This document shows positions 8,186-16,335 of a DNA stretch of 39,496 nt, one piece after another. Position numbers and translations under genes: made by a program. The stretch comes from Actinomycetota bacterium (GTDB lineage Bacteria > Actinomycetota > Acidimicrobiia > Acidimicrobiales > Ilumatobacteraceae), in contig SXKB01000333.1 of assembly GCA_005778215.1 (NCBI GenBank), positions 1 to 39,496 on the forward strand, in the 5' to 3' direction. Position 1 is the stretch's first letter, and each line of letters opens with the position of its first letter. The notes under the pieces are model-generated. The model saw nothing but the letters and a program-made list of their open reading frames with translations, was not told the DNA's origin and did no database searches.

Positions 8186-8207
8186 GTCACATTGTCACAA
8201 GGTCACA
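8186..8207 (+). promoter_or_regulatory. Three tandem GTCACA repeats, period 8
   Basis: GTCAC occurs at 8186, 8194 and 8202, each followed by A. The middle copy lies in the 9-bp palindrome TTGTCACAA. They sit between the divergent response regulator and map genes; the last copy is where the -35 box of the 8225 promoter would fall. A regulator-binding array is plausible but unproven. Confidence 0.4.
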
Positions 8208-8224
8208 AACTGTGGCATTCGTTC

Positions 8225-8230
8225 TAGAAT
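8225..8230 (+). promoter_or_regulatory. Leaderless-type -10 box for map
   Basis: TAGAAT is followed by 7 nt and then GTG 8238. GTCACA at 8202-8207 is spaced 17 bp as a possible -35 box. Confidence 0.55.
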
Positions 8231-8237
8231 CGCCGCC

Positions 8238-9215
8238 GTGCTGCAGACCACGCCTCCCGCCACCCTTCCCCAGGCCAACGACGCCTGCTGGTGCGGCAGC
8301 GGCCGCAAGTACAAGCGCTGCCACAAGCCGCTGGAAGGGCGTGTGCTGCCGGGCGTCATCAGCCCGATGCGCACGGTGCCGCCGCACATCGAGCTGCCAC
8401 CATACGCCGTCACCGGCGAGGCCCCGCGGTGGGCCGAACCGCGTGTGAAGTCGCCCGAGATCATCGAGCGCATGCGCCACGCCGGCGCGATGGCCGCGGA
8501 GATCCTGCGTCTGGCCGGCGAACTGGTTCGCCCCGGCATCACCACCGACGAGATCGACGTGTTCGTGCACGAGGCCACCATCGAGCGCGGCGCGTACCCC
8601 AGCCCGCTCAACTACCACGGCTATCCGAAGAGCGTGTGCACCAGCGTCAACGAGGTCATCTGCCACGGCATCCCCGACAGTCGGGCGTTGCAGGACGGCG
8701 ACATCGTGAACCTCGACGTCACCTGCTTCGTGGGCGGCGTGCACGGCGACACCAATGCGACGTTCCTGGTCGGCAACGTCGACCCGGTGAGCCGCGACCT
8801 CGTGAAGGTCACCGAGGAGTGCATGTGGTACGGCATCGAAGCCGTGCAGCCCGGTCGACCGCTCAGCGACATCGGCCGCGCCATCGAGCAGCACGCGAAG
8901 AAGCACAAGCTGGGAGTGGTGCGGGCGTTCATCGGCCACGGCATCGGCGAGCAGTTCCACACCGACATCCAGGTGCTGCACTACTACGACGAGCGGGCCA
9001 ACATGATCATGCGTCGGGGCATGACCTTCACGGTCGAGCCGATGATCACCCTCGGCACCTGGCAGCACAAGATGGCATTCGACGACGACTGGACCGCCAT
9101 CACCGCCGACGGCAAGCGCACGGCACAGTTCGAGCACACCCTGCTGGTCACCGACGACGGCGTCGACGTGCTCACCGCCCCCGGCAGCGTCAGCCCCAAG
9201 GCCCCCTGGGCCTGA
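8238..9215 (+). CDS. map: Type I methionine aminopeptidase with N-terminal SEC-C zinc motif
   Basis: 325 residues. Removes the initiator methionine from new proteins. The N-terminal extension carries CWCGSGRKYKRCH (Cys17, Cys19, Cys28, His29), the SEC-C zinc motif that some methionine aminopeptidases use to contact the ribosome. The catalytic domain shows the five metal ligands: Asp160 (VNLDVT), Asp171 (HGDTNATF), His234 (GHGIG), Glu267 (TVEPM), Glu299 (QFEHT). The start is GTG 8238 because TAGAAT sits 7 nt upstream and the SEC-C motif follows closely. It is divergent from the response regulator and convergent with the crotonase gene, with repeat copy A at its 3' end. Confidence 0.93.
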   Translation: MLQTTPPATLPQANDACWCGSGRKYKRCHKPLEGRVLPGVISPMRTVPPHIELPPYAVTGEAPRWAEPRVKSPEIIERMRHAGAMAAEILRLAGELVRPGITTDEIDVFVHEATIERGAYPSPLNYHGYPKSVCTSVNEVICHGIPDSRALQDGDIVNLDVTCFVGGVHGDTNATFLVGNVDPVSRDLVKVTEECMWYGIEAVQPGRPLSDIGRAIEQHAKKHKLGVVRAFIGHGIGEQFHTDIQVLHYYDERANMIMRRGMTFTVEPMITLGTWQHKMAFDDDWTAITADGKRTAQFEHTLLVTDDGVDVLTAPGSVSPKAPWA

Positions 9216-9242
9216 CCCCAGGGCGTCCCGCGCCCCCCGGTT

Positions 9243-9315
9243 TCTGGGCGCGATCTGTTCCGAAATCGCTTCTGGCGCTGATTCGTCCCGGATTCCGGGA
9301 CGAATCACTGCCAGA
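9243..9315 (+). repeat. 73-bp intergenic repeat, copy A (most diverged)
   Basis: 28-bp half module (9243-9270) plus 45-bp hairpin (9271-9315, ends TCTGGC/GCCAGA). The hairpin core GATTCGTCCCGGA/TCCGGGACGAATC is a perfect 13-bp-arm palindrome, while the half module has about 10 differences from copy C. It lies in the convergent gap, 9 nt from the crotonase stop. Confidence 0.85.
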
Positions 9316-9324
9316 TGCAGCGGG

Positions 9325-10119
9325 TCAGTGGCCGGTGAAGTTGGCGGGGCGGCGTTCGAGGAACGACGCCACGCCCTCGCGGTGGTCGTCGCTCTTGAAG
9401 CACGCCGACATCGCCGCGGTGTGGCGCTCCATGTGTTCACCCACGGGCGCGGTGAGGCCCTGGTGGACGAGCGACTTGATCAGGCCCAGGCTGTGCGGTG
9501 ACCCGGCGGCGATGGTGGCCGCCAGCTCCATTGCCGCGGGCAACAGGTCGTCGCTCGGCACCACGTCGAGCACGTAGCCGAGCCGCTGTGCCTCGTCGGC
9601 GTCGATCATCGCGCCGGTGTACAGCAGGCGCAGCGCCGGCTGCAGCCCCACGATCCGCGGCAGCAGCCAGGTACCGGCACCCGTGTCGGGCACGAGTCCG
9701 CGGTGCACGAAGTTCCAGGCGAACCGGGCGTTCGGGCTCGCGAGGCGCAGGTCGCACTGCGAGGTGAACTCGGCGCCCATGCCCACGGCCGGGCCGTCGA
9801 TGGCGCACACGGTGGGCTTGCGGGTCTGGGCGATGGGCCACCACTTGTGACGTTCCTCGGCCGAGCCGCGCAGGCCGCGGGTCTCGCCGGGCACCGTGGC
9901 CAGGTCGGCCAGGTCGGTACCGGCACAGAACGCGCCCGGCACACCGGTGACCACCAACGCCACGGTGGAGGGGTCGTCGTCGGCACGGCCGACGGTCTCG
10001 ATGAACTCGGCGAGCATCGCGTACGTCATCGCATTGCGCTTCTCGGGACGATCGATGGTGATCACACCGACCTTGCCGTCGACGTGGTGGCGGATGAACG
10101 AGCGGGGCGAGTCGGCCAT
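9325..10119 (-). CDS. Enoyl-CoA hydratase/isomerase (crotonase) family protein
   Basis: 264 residues. Crotonase fold acting on acyl-CoA thioesters. The N-terminal IDRPEKRNAMTYAM, oxyanion-hole segment AFCAGTDLADL and AVGMGAEFTSQCDLRLAS are all typical. The Glu of GAE corresponds to Glu144 of rat enoyl-CoA hydratase, but the second catalytic Glu (Glu164, in a PE motif) appears replaced by Phe in WNFVHRGLVPDTGAG. It may therefore be an isomerase or another crotonase rather than a hydratase. Start ATG 10119, with TACCGT 7 nt before it. Divergent from the MATE gene (55 bp), convergent with map. Confidence 0.85.
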   Translation of the reverse strand: MADSPRSFIRHHVDGKVGVITIDRPEKRNAMTYAMLAEFIETVGRADDDPSTVALVVTGVPGAFCAGTDLADLATVPGETRGLRGSAEERHKWWPIAQTRKPTVCAIDGPAVGMGAEFTSQCDLRLASPNARFAWNFVHRGLVPDTGAGTWLLPRIVGLQPALRLLYTGAMIDADEAQRLGYVLDVVPSDDLLPAAMELAATIAAGSPHSLGLIKSLVHQGLTAPVGEHMERHTAAMSACFKSDDHREGVASFLERRPANFTGH

Positions 10120-10126
10120 GCGGCCG

Positions 10127-10132
10127 ACGGTA
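10127..10132 (-). promoter_or_regulatory. Leaderless-type -10 box for the crotonase gene
   Basis: Minus-strand TACCGT lies 7 nt before ATG 10119. Confidence 0.5.
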
Positions 10133-10174
10133 CTCAACCGGCCGTCGCCACCACGACGGGTGCCAACATGGCGT

Positions 10175-11500
10175 GTGCCCATCCTGCGCGACGACCTCGA
10201 ACGACGCATCGTCCGCCTCGCCATCCCTGCACTCGGCACGCTCGCCGTCGAGCCGGTGTACGTGCTGGTCGACACGGCCATCGTCGGGCGGTTGGGCACT
10301 CCGCAACTGGCCGGCATGGCCATCGCCGGCATCGTGCTGCTGAACATGGTGGCCGTGCTGTCGGTGCTGGAGTACGTGACGCCCGACATCGCACACGCCA
10401 TCGGTGCAGGTCGCCCCGAAGCGGCCCGCGAGGTGGCGGCGCACGGACTGTGGCTGTCGGTGCTCATCGGCGTGCCGGCGGGCGTGCTGCTGGCACTGGT
10501 GGCCCGGCCGATCTGCTGGCTCATCGGTGGCCGCGGCGAGGTGCTCGACCACGCCACCACCTACCTGTCGATCTCGGCACTCGGACTGCCGTTCGTGCTG
10601 ATCGCGTTCCTGGGACACGGCGTGCTGCGCGGGTACAACGACCTGAAGACACCGTTGAAGATCGTGGTGGTGGCCAACATCGCGAACCTGGTGCTCGAGA
10701 TCGTCGCGGTGTACGTGCTCGACATGGGCATCGCCGGGTCGGCCGGCAGCACGGTGCTGGTGCAGGCGGTGGCGGCGGGCGCGTTCCTCGTGGCGATGCG
10801 GCCGCACCTCGCCAGTGTGCGGCCGGGTTGGCAGCACTACCAGCCGCTGTTGCGCAACAGCGCGCACATGGCGGTGCGGTCGGTGGCGATGTACACGGTG
10901 TGGAACGTGTCGACGGTGATCGCCGCGCATCTCGACGCACCCACACTCGCGGCCAACCAGGTGGTGACGCAGCTCTTCATGTTCCTCGCACTGTTGCTCG
11001 ACGCATTGGCGGTGCCGTTGCACTCGTTGGTCGCGGGTGAGCTCGGCGCTGGCCGACCACGCGAGGCCGATCGCATCGGGCGGATCAGCGTGCGCCTGTC
11101 GCTGTGGGCCGCCGGCATCCTGTGCGTGATCGTGGTGGTGCTCACCCCGTTCATCCCGTTCGTGTTCAGCAACGACCCGGCAGTGCGGTCGCGGCTGATC
11201 GGCGCGCTGTTGGTGCTGGCACTGATGCAGTTCCCCGGCGCCGTGGCGTTCGCGCTCGACGGCGCGCTGATCGGGGCGCACGACATGGCATGGCTGGGTC
11301 GTCAGGCCATCCGCAACATCGCGGCGTTCGTACCGCTGGCCGTGGCCACGGTGATCTGGCCGCGGCTCGGCCTCGCCGGGCTGTGGGGCGCGCAGCTGTG
11401 CTGGATGGTGACGCGTGCCGTGGTGAACCGTCGGCGATGGACGGTGCTGAGCGCGCGCGACTTCGGACTCGTGCCGGGCAACGTGGCCGCCGCGACGTGA
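10175..11500 (+). CDS. MATE family efflux transporter
   Basis: 441 residues with about 12 hydrophobic helices. Multidrug and toxin extrusion transporters expel organic cations or metabolites in exchange for Na+ or H+. The N-terminal LERRIVRLAIPALGTLAVEP, followed by VYVLVDTAIVGRLGT, matches the conserved first helix of DinF-type MATE proteins, and the segment GVLRGYNDLKTPLKIVV is the typical loop after helix 5. GTG 10175 is chosen as it starts just before the first helix; CAACAT 5 nt upstream is a poor -10 box. Substrate cannot be predicted. It reads away from the crotonase gene and is followed 30 bp later by the DUF427 gene. Confidence 0.9.
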   Translation: MPILRDDLERRIVRLAIPALGTLAVEPVYVLVDTAIVGRLGTPQLAGMAIAGIVLLNMVAVLSVLEYVTPDIAHAIGAGRPEAAREVAAHGLWLSVLIGVPAGVLLALVARPICWLIGGRGEVLDHATTYLSISALGLPFVLIAFLGHGVLRGYNDLKTPLKIVVVANIANLVLEIVAVYVLDMGIAGSAGSTVLVQAVAAGAFLVAMRPHLASVRPGWQHYQPLLRNSAHMAVRSVAMYTVWNVSTVIAAHLDAPTLAANQVVTQLFMFLALLLDALAVPLHSLVAGELGAGRPREADRIGRISVRLSLWAAGILCVIVVVLTPFIPFVFSNDPAVRSRLIGALLVLALMQFPGAVAFALDGALIGAHDMAWLGRQAIRNIAAFVPLAVATVIWPRLGLAGLWGAQLCWMVTRAVVNRRRWTVLSARDFGLVPGNVAAAT

Positions 11501-11530
11501 CATCATCGAGGTGAACGAAGGGAGCCCCCG

Positions 11531-12316
11531 ATGTCGATTCCCGATCTGCAGGCCATGGCCACCGGCGCCACCGCCGACGTGCGGCTCGAGCCGTGCCCGC
11601 GCCGCATCCGCGTGATGGTGGCGGGCCAGTTCGTGGCCGACAGCACCGAGGCGGTGTACCTGTTCGAGAAGGGGCACCTGCCGGTGTACTACTTCCCGCG
11701 CAAGGACGTGCGCTTCGACCTGCTCCAGTCGACGGCGACCAGTTCGCACTGCCCACGCAAGGGTGACGCCGTGTACTGGAGCGTGGTGGTGGGCGACGAG
11801 CGTCGCGACGACGCCGTGTGGGCGTACCCGACGCCGCTGCCGAGCGTGCCCGAGTTGGGCGACCTCGTGGCGTTCTGGTGGGACCGCGTCGATGCCTGGT
11901 TCGAGGAGGACGAGGAGGTGTTCAAGCACGCCCGCGACCCCTACAAGCGCATCGACGTGCTGCAGTCGTCGCGGCACGTCGAGGTGTTCATCGACGGGGT
12001 GAAGGTGGCCGACACCACCCGGCCGCGGCTGCTGTTCGAGACCGGGCTGCCCACCCGCTACTACATCCCGCGGCTCGACGTGCGGGCCGACCTGCTGCGT
12101 CCGTCGGACACCGCGAGCGTGTGCCCGTACAAGGGCACGGCGCACTACCACTCGGTGGCGCTGCCCGACCGGGTGGCCACCGACATCGTCTGGTACTACC
12201 CCGCGCCCATCCCGGAGATCCCGAAGATCGAGCAGTTGCTGTGCTTCTACAACGAGAAGGTCGACATCGTGGTCGACGGCGTGGCCCAGCCCCGCCCGCA
12301 GTCGCCCTGGAGCTGA
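11531..12316 (+). CDS. Protein with two DUF427 domains
   Basis: 261 residues made of two similar halves. Domain 1 (about 17-105) has RRIRVMVAGQFVADSTEAVYLFEKG and VYYFPRKDVRFDLL; domain 2 (about 150-235) has RHVEVFIDGVKVADTTRPRLLFETG and RYYIPRLDVRADLL. Each is followed by a short Cys-Pro motif (SHCPRKGDAVYWSV, SVCPYKGTAHYHSV) and W(A/Y)YP. This is the tandem arrangement of the DUF427 family, whose biochemical role is unknown to me. AAGGGAG upstream gives a good ribosome site. The stop is only 6 bp from the convergent methylase stop. Soluble, no signal peptide. Confidence 0.85.
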   Translation: MSIPDLQAMATGATADVRLEPCPRRIRVMVAGQFVADSTEAVYLFEKGHLPVYYFPRKDVRFDLLQSTATSSHCPRKGDAVYWSVVVGDERRDDAVWAYPTPLPSVPELGDLVAFWWDRVDAWFEEDEEVFKHARDPYKRIDVLQSSRHVEVFIDGVKVADTTRPRLLFETGLPTRYYIPRLDVRADLLRPSDTASVCPYKGTAHYHSVALPDRVATDIVWYYPAPIPEIPKIEQLLCFYNEKVDIVVDGVAQPRPQSPWS

Positions 12317-12322
12317 GGTCGA

Positions 12323-13486
12323 TCAGCGCAACGGCACACCGGCGAGCAGCCGCGCGTTCAGCCGCACCGTGCCCTTGCCCAACCCGCTGCCGGCCGCGTG
12401 GTGGTGGATCCATTCGGTGGTGGCGGGCGACGACAGCACCGCCATCACCCGCTCGGGGTCGGCGGTGGTGCACGTGATGACCGGCACGCCCGGCAGCCAT
12501 TCACCGCGCACGTCGTGCACGGCCTCCACCACGGCCGTCTGGTTGGCGATCAGGATCTTCGGTACCAGTCGTTGTGCAGCCCACCGCTGCAACGCCGGCG
12601 AGAGAAGGTCGAGTGCCACCCTCGGCGCGAGGTAGCGCTGCTTCGCGAACCGCACCGGCCGCGTACCCCAGTGGCACACCCCGGGGTCGATGAGACCACT
12701 GGTCACCAACGGCGGACCATCGACGTCGTCGCTCACGGCGCCCACCAGCCCGTAGTACTGGTCACGGAAGTCGGCGGTGAACGACGCGATGTCACCCAGC
12801 ACGGGCCCGTCGTGCGGTTCGATCGAGCCACCGGTGAGCAGGCCGGCCCACGTGCGCGGCATCGGCATCGGCGGCCGCGGTTCGAACGCAGGGCCGAAGG
12901 CGCGGCGCACCTCGCCGGGTTCGCCGCCCACCTCCCACACGCCGGCCCACACGCGCACGGCAGCGTCGAACATGTGGGTGTCGGTCCACCACATCCACCG
13001 CAGCGCGGCCACCGAGTCGACCTGCGCGCGGATGGCCGCCGCGTCGCGCGTCGACAGCAGCGACTGCGGCAGCACCAGCCCCACCCGGCCACCGGGACGG
13101 GCGAGGCGCATCGCCAGCATCAGGAACTCGGCCGCCGCGTCGGCGTACGGGCCGCCGCCGAATCGGGATCGGCCGCCGCGACTGGTGAGTGTCGACAGCT
13201 GGTTCAGGTACGGCGGGTTGCCCACCACCACGTCGAAGCGACGGTCGCCCCAGTCGCGCTGCAGCGCGTCGCCGTGCTCGAACGCCGTGTCGGGATCGAT
13301 GTCGAGCCCGGTCTGGTGTGGCAACCCGGTGGCCCGCAGGAATCGCCCGTCGCCGCACGCAGGGTCGAGCACGCTGGCTGCGCCGGGGAACACGGCCTCG
13401 CGCACCACGGCATCGACCAGCTCGGGCGGGGTGTACCACGCCCCCAACTGCTTGCGCCGTTGCGGCTCACGTTGGGGTTCGCTCAC
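12323..13486 (-). CDS. Orphan N6-adenine DNA methyltransferase-like protein (NPPY)
   Basis: 387 residues. The N-terminal [19 protein letters not shown] is the hallmark start of gamma-class N6-adenine DNA methylases. AdoMet motif I is [12 protein letters not shown] (about 39-50) and catalytic motif IV is VVGNPPYLN (about 88-96). The C-terminal half would recognise DNA and is not recognisable to me. Relatives are Eco57I/TaqI-like enzymes. No restriction endonuclease or defence gene is adjacent, so it is an orphan methylase by context. GTG 13486 follows a minus-strand TACGCT by 6 nt. It shares a 24-bp divergent promoter region with the pantothenate kinase gene. Confidence 0.82.
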   Translation of the reverse strand: MSEPQREPQRRKQLGAWYTPPELVDAVVREAVFPGAASVLDPACGDGRFLRATGLPHQTGLDIDPDTAFEHGDALQRDWGDRRFDVVVGNPPYLNQLSTLTSRGGRSRFGGGPYADAAAEFLMLAMRLARPGGRVGLVLPQSLLSTRDAAAIRAQVDSVAALRWMWWTDTHMFDAAVRVWAGVWEVGGEPGEVRRAFGPAFEPRPPMPMPRTWAGLLTGGSIEPHDGPVLGDIASFTADFRDQYYGLVGAVSDDVDGPPLVTSGLIDPGVCHWGTRPVRFAKQRYLAPRVALDLLSPALQRWAAQRLVPKILIANQTAVVEAVHDVRGEWLPGVPVITCTTADPERVMAVLSSPATTEWIHHHAAGSGLGKGTVRLNARLLAGVPLR

Positions 13487-13492
13487 GTCGCC

Positions 13493-13502
13493 AGCGTAGG
13501 GT
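13493..13502. promoter_or_regulatory. Symmetric bidirectional -10 element, methylase / coaA
   Basis: AGCGTAGGGT contains TAGGGT on the plus strand (8 nt before GTG 13511) and TACGCT on the minus strand (6 nt before GTG 13486). Both hexamers use the same TA at 13497-13498. Confidence 0.55.
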
Positions 13503-13510
13503 TTGCCCCC

Positions 13511-14464
13511 GTGACCGCACCGGACCCGCTCGGCACCAACGAGCGCTACCTCCATTTCGCCCGGCCCGACTGGGCGGCCCTGCGTGCCAGCACGCCGCTC
13601 ACCCTCGAGCAGGCCGATCTCGACGAGCTGCGCGGCATCAACGAGCGCATCGATCTCGACGAGGTGGCGGCGGTGTACCTGCCGCTCACCCGTCTGCTCA
13701 ACCTGTACGTGGCGGCCACGCAGAACCTGCACAAGGCGTCGGCTGCATTCCTGGGCACGCTCGCGCCGAAGGTGCCGTACGTCATCGGTGTCGCCGGCAG
13801 CGTGGCCGTGGGCAAGAGCACGTTCGCCCGCATCCTGCAGGCGTTGCTCGCTCGCTGGCCCGACCACCCGAAGGTCGACCTCGTCACCACCGACGGGTTC
13901 CTGCACCCCAACCACGTGTTGGAGGAGCGGGGCATCATGAACCGCAAGGGCTTCCCCGAGAGCTACGACACGCGTCGCCTGCTGCAGTTCCTGCGCGAGG
14001 TGAAGAGCGGCGCCGCCGAGGTGAGCGCCCCGGTGTACAGCCACGTGGTGTACGACATCGTCGACGGTGAAGAGGTCACGGTGCGCCAGCCCGACATCCT
14101 CATCCTCGAAGGGTTGAACGTACTGCAGGTGGGTGGCACTGGCGACGCGGCGAACCCCGAGTTCGTGAGCGACTACTTCGACTTCTCCATCTACATCGAT
14201 GCCGAGGAGTCCGACATCGAGGCGTTCTACGTGCAGCGGTTCCTCACGCTGTGCGAGACGGTGTTCCAGAACCCCGACAGCTTCTTCCAGCACTACGCGC
14301 ACCTCACGCGCGACGAGGCCATCGAGACCGCACGGTTCATCTGGCGCGAGATCAACGGCAAGAACCTGCGCGAGAACATCGCTCCCACGAAGGGGCGCGC
14401 CGGCCTGCTGCTGCGCAAGGGCCCCGACCACCGCGTCACCGACGTGTCGCTGCGGCGGTTGTGA
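13511..14464 (+). CDS. coaA: Type I pantothenate kinase
   Basis: 317 residues, the usual length for the bacterial type I enzyme. It phosphorylates pantothenate, the first and regulated step of coenzyme A synthesis. The P-loop [12 protein letters not shown] is at about 93-104, followed by [13 protein letters not shown] with the Walker B-like Asp, the RKGFPESYD loop, and NVLQVG. C-terminal [22 protein letters not shown] is typical of actinobacterial CoaA. GTG 13511 is preceded at 8 nt by TAGGGT. The stop overlaps the start of the downstream lipoprotein gene (TGATG), so the two are translationally coupled. CoA supply fits the many CoA-ester enzymes in this window. Confidence 0.95.
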   Translation: MTAPDPLGTNERYLHFARPDWAALRASTPLTLEQADLDELRGINERIDLDEVAAVYLPLTRLLNLYVAATQNLHKASAAFLGTLAPKVPYVIGVAGSVAVGKSTFARILQALLARWPDHPKVDLVTTDGFLHPNHVLEERGIMNRKGFPESYDTRRLLQFLREVKSGAAEVSAPVYSHVVYDIVDGEEVTVRQPDILILEGLNVLQVGGTGDAANPEFVSDYFDFSIYIDAEESDIEAFYVQRFLTLCETVFQNPDSFFQHYAHLTRDEAIETARFIWREINGKNLRENIAPTKGRAGLLLRKGPDHRVTDVSLRRL

Positions 14465-14991
14465 TGCGACGCCGTGCACTCGCAGCGCTGGTGATGGTCG
14501 CGGCGTCGATGCTGTTGGCCGCGTGCGGCGACGACGAGCAGAAGGTGTCGCCGTACGACAAGGTGCCCGTGCCGGCCGTGCCCGACCGCACCATGCCGGT
14601 GCCCGACGCCAGCGCAGCCTTGGCCGACGGCCAGTACTGGGCCACGGCCAACGGCGTCGACGGCGAGGCCGTGCAGTTCGAGATCACGCAGGCGTTCTTC
14701 GGACCCACGTGCGAGGACGAACTCGGTGCCGACGCGTGCGACGGTGAGATGGGCGTGCAGTACCTCCCGAGCCGCGACATCAGCGTCGTGCTCGTCAGGG
14801 TGGACCCGCTCACCGTGGTGAACGAGCAGCGCGAGAACTTCGCCGTACCGGCGGAGGAGTTCGTGCGGTTGGTGGCGGGCGAGGCACCGTCGGCCGACGC
14901 ACCCGAGGGGTTCGCCTACCAGCCGTACCCGTTCCTGGTGACGGTGCTGGCCGGCAACGTGACCGGCGTCCAGCAGATCTGGATGCCCTGA
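14464..14991 (+). CDS. Small lipoprotein of unknown function
   Basis: 175 residues. The N-terminus [21 protein letters not shown] is a lipoprotein signal with lipobox LAAC, the lipidated Cys at residue 21. The mature part is acidic, with a conserved-looking Cys pair (CEDELGADAC) that could form a disulfide outside the membrane. No known domain recognised. The ATG overlaps the coaA stop codon by one base (TGATG), which points to translational coupling with coaA, although a functional link to CoA synthesis is not apparent. It ends 7 bp before the convergent HAD gene. Confidence 0.75.
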   Translation: MRRRALAALVMVAASMLLAACGDDEQKVSPYDKVPVPAVPDRTMPVPDASAALADGQYWATANGVDGEAVQFEITQAFFGPTCEDELGADACDGEMGVQYLPSRDISVVLVRVDPLTVVNEQRENFAVPAEEFVRLVAGEAPSADAPEGFAYQPYPFLVTVLAGNVTGVQQIWMP

Positions 14992-14998
14992 CCGGGCG

Positions 14999-15685
14999 TC
15001 AGAGGCCGAGCCATGCAGGCAGCTCGGTGATCGACCCGAGCTCGGCGAAGTGCTCGTCGTGGTCGACATGCTCCAGCTCCCACAGCAGCGGGTACGGCAC
15101 GTGCACCGCCGTGCCACCGATGGCCATCACCGGGAGGATGTCGCTGCGCACGCTGTTGCCCACCATGCAGAAGGTGGTGGGGTCGATGCCGCGGTCGTCG
15201 AGGACGCGCTGGTACGCACGCGGGTCCTTCTCGAGCAGGATCTCGACGTGCTCGAAGTGGTGCGCCAGACCGCTGGTCTCCACCTTGAACGTCTGGTGGA
15301 TGAGGTCGCCCTTGGTGATGAGCACCAGGCGATAGTGGCGGCCGATCTCGGCCAGCACTTCGGGCACGTGCGGCAGCAGGCGCACCGGTTCGGTGAGCGT
15401 GGCGCGGATCATCTCGACCAACTGCCCGATCACCGACGTGGGCACGCGACCCTCGCTGATGGTGATGGCTGCCTCCACGGCCGACAGTCCGAACGCTTTC
15501 ACGCCGTAGCCGAACGTGTGCAGGTTCTTGCGCTCCACAGCGGTGAGCGCTGCCTTCACGTCGATGCCTTCCGACACGTACGGCGACACCAGCTCCACGA
15601 ACTTCATCTCGCCGGCGTGGAACGAGTCCTCGCTGTGCCACAGGGTGTCGTCGGCGTCGAGGCCGATCACGTCGAACGGTTTCAT
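14999..15685 (-). CDS. HAD family hydrolase
   Basis: 228 residues. Haloacid dehalogenase-fold phosphatase. Motif I is GLDADDTLW with nucleophile Asp10 and acid/base Asp12; a helical cap (about 18-95) follows; motif II Thr is in LVLITKGD; motif III Lys in LLEKDP; motif IV is MVGNSVRSD, where the usual first Asp is Asn but Asp follows later. Substrate unknown. It is the last of three closely packed minus-strand genes: the start lies 7 bp after the stop of the HTH gene, which itself overlaps the small gene before it. Confidence 0.85.
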   Translation of the reverse strand: MKPFDVIGLDADDTLWHSEDSFHAGEMKFVELVSPYVSEGIDVKAALTAVERKNLHTFGYGVKAFGLSAVEAAITISEGRVPTSVIGQLVEMIRATLTEPVRLLPHVPEVLAEIGRHYRLVLITKGDLIHQTFKVETSGLAHHFEHVEILLEKDPRAYQRVLDDRGIDPTTFCMVGNSVRSDILPVMAIGGTAVHVPYPLLWELEHVDHDEHFAELGSITELPAWLGL

Positions 15686-15692
15686 CACAGCC

Positions 15693-16061
15693 TCAGCGGT
15701 GCAGTGCGTTGAGATAGTTGTAGACGGTGATGCGGCTGACGCCCATCGCGTCGGCCACGTCCTCCACGGCGCGGCGCAGCGTGAACGCGCCCCGCTCGTC
15801 GAGCAGGCGGATGGCGCGTTGCTTGTCCTCGCGGCTGAGCGTGGGAAGGGGTGCACCGAGCTCGCGTTCCACCGACTCGATGAGCCGGTCGAGCGCGCCG
15901 TGCAGCGGCGCGGGTCGAACAGCGGCGATGACCGCACCCTCCCACTTCAACGGCAGGTCGCCCGGTTCACGCTCGTCGGCGGCCACCAGCGATGCCCCGA
16001 GTGCTTCCACGATGGGCTTCACCGCCAGCACCAGCGGATGGCGCGGCAGCTTGCTGCTCAC
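15693..16061 (-). CDS. Short HTH_22 (YheO/DauR-like) transcriptional regulator
   Basis: 122 residues. The C-terminal half, from KQRAIRLLDERGAFTLRRAV through EDVADAMGVSRITVYNYL, is an HTH_22 DNA-binding domain as in YheO and DauR regulators. The usual N-terminal YheO PAS domain (around 110 residues) is reduced here to about 65 residues of which only the start, HPLVLAVKPIVEALGASLVA, resembles it. So this is a shortened form, or a divergent sensor domain. GTG 16061 overlaps the stop of the preceding gene by 4 bp, indicating translational coupling, and the HAD gene follows 7 bp later. Confidence 0.72.
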   Translation of the reverse strand: MSSKLPRHPLVLAVKPIVEALGASLVAADEREPGDLPLKWEGAVIAAVRPAPLHGALDRLIESVERELGAPLPTLSREDKQRAIRLLDERGAFTLRRAVEDVADAMGVSRITVYNYLNALHR

Positions 16062-16300
16062 GCAGGATCCCCGAGCTGTTCGGCGTGCAGGCTCACGTGG
16101 GTGGCACCGTTCGCGAACGCTGCAGCCAGCACGGCACCCGACACCTGACCCACCTGGTCGGCCGACACGGTGCACGACGAGCCGAACGGCCCGAACTCCA
16201 CCACGGCGCCCAGTGCCTCGGCGGCAGCCACGGCGGCGCGCACGTGCGGCCCGGGGTTGCCCTCGGTGAAGGGCTCGATGGTGAACTCCAGCAGCAGCAC
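16058..16300 (-). CDS. Small thiamine-binding-like (DUF77-like) protein
   Basis: 80 residues from GTG 16300. The sequence LLLEFTIEPFTEGNPGPHVR, then a helix, then VVEFGPFGSSCTV, a helix and ATHVSLHAEQL follows the alternating beta-alpha-beta order of the DUF77/thiamine-binding (MTH1187/YkoF) family. This assignment is by pattern only. It is the first gene of a three-gene unit with the HTH_22 regulator (4-bp overlap) and the HAD hydrolase; a ligand-binding protein feeding a regulator and a phosphatase would be consistent, but is inference. TACCAT lies 7 nt before the start. Confidence 0.6.
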   Translation of the reverse strand: MLLLEFTIEPFTEGNPGPHVRAAVAAAEALGAVVEFGPFGSSCTVSADQVGQVSGAVLAAAFANGATHVSLHAEQLGDPA

Positions 16301-16307
16301 GGCTGCG

Positions 16308-16313
16308 ATGGTA
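16308..16313 (-). promoter_or_regulatory. Leaderless-type -10 box for the three-gene unit 16300-14999
   Basis: Minus-strand TACCAT lies 7 nt before GTG 16300. Confidence 0.5.
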
Positions 16314-16335
16314 GCGAGGTGACGGGCGTGCCCGG

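Noticed and set aside
9437-12151. Open frame of about 900 codons on the minus strand
   Set aside because: It runs across the crotonase, MATE and DUF427 genes and has no domain; each of those genes has clear family motifs.
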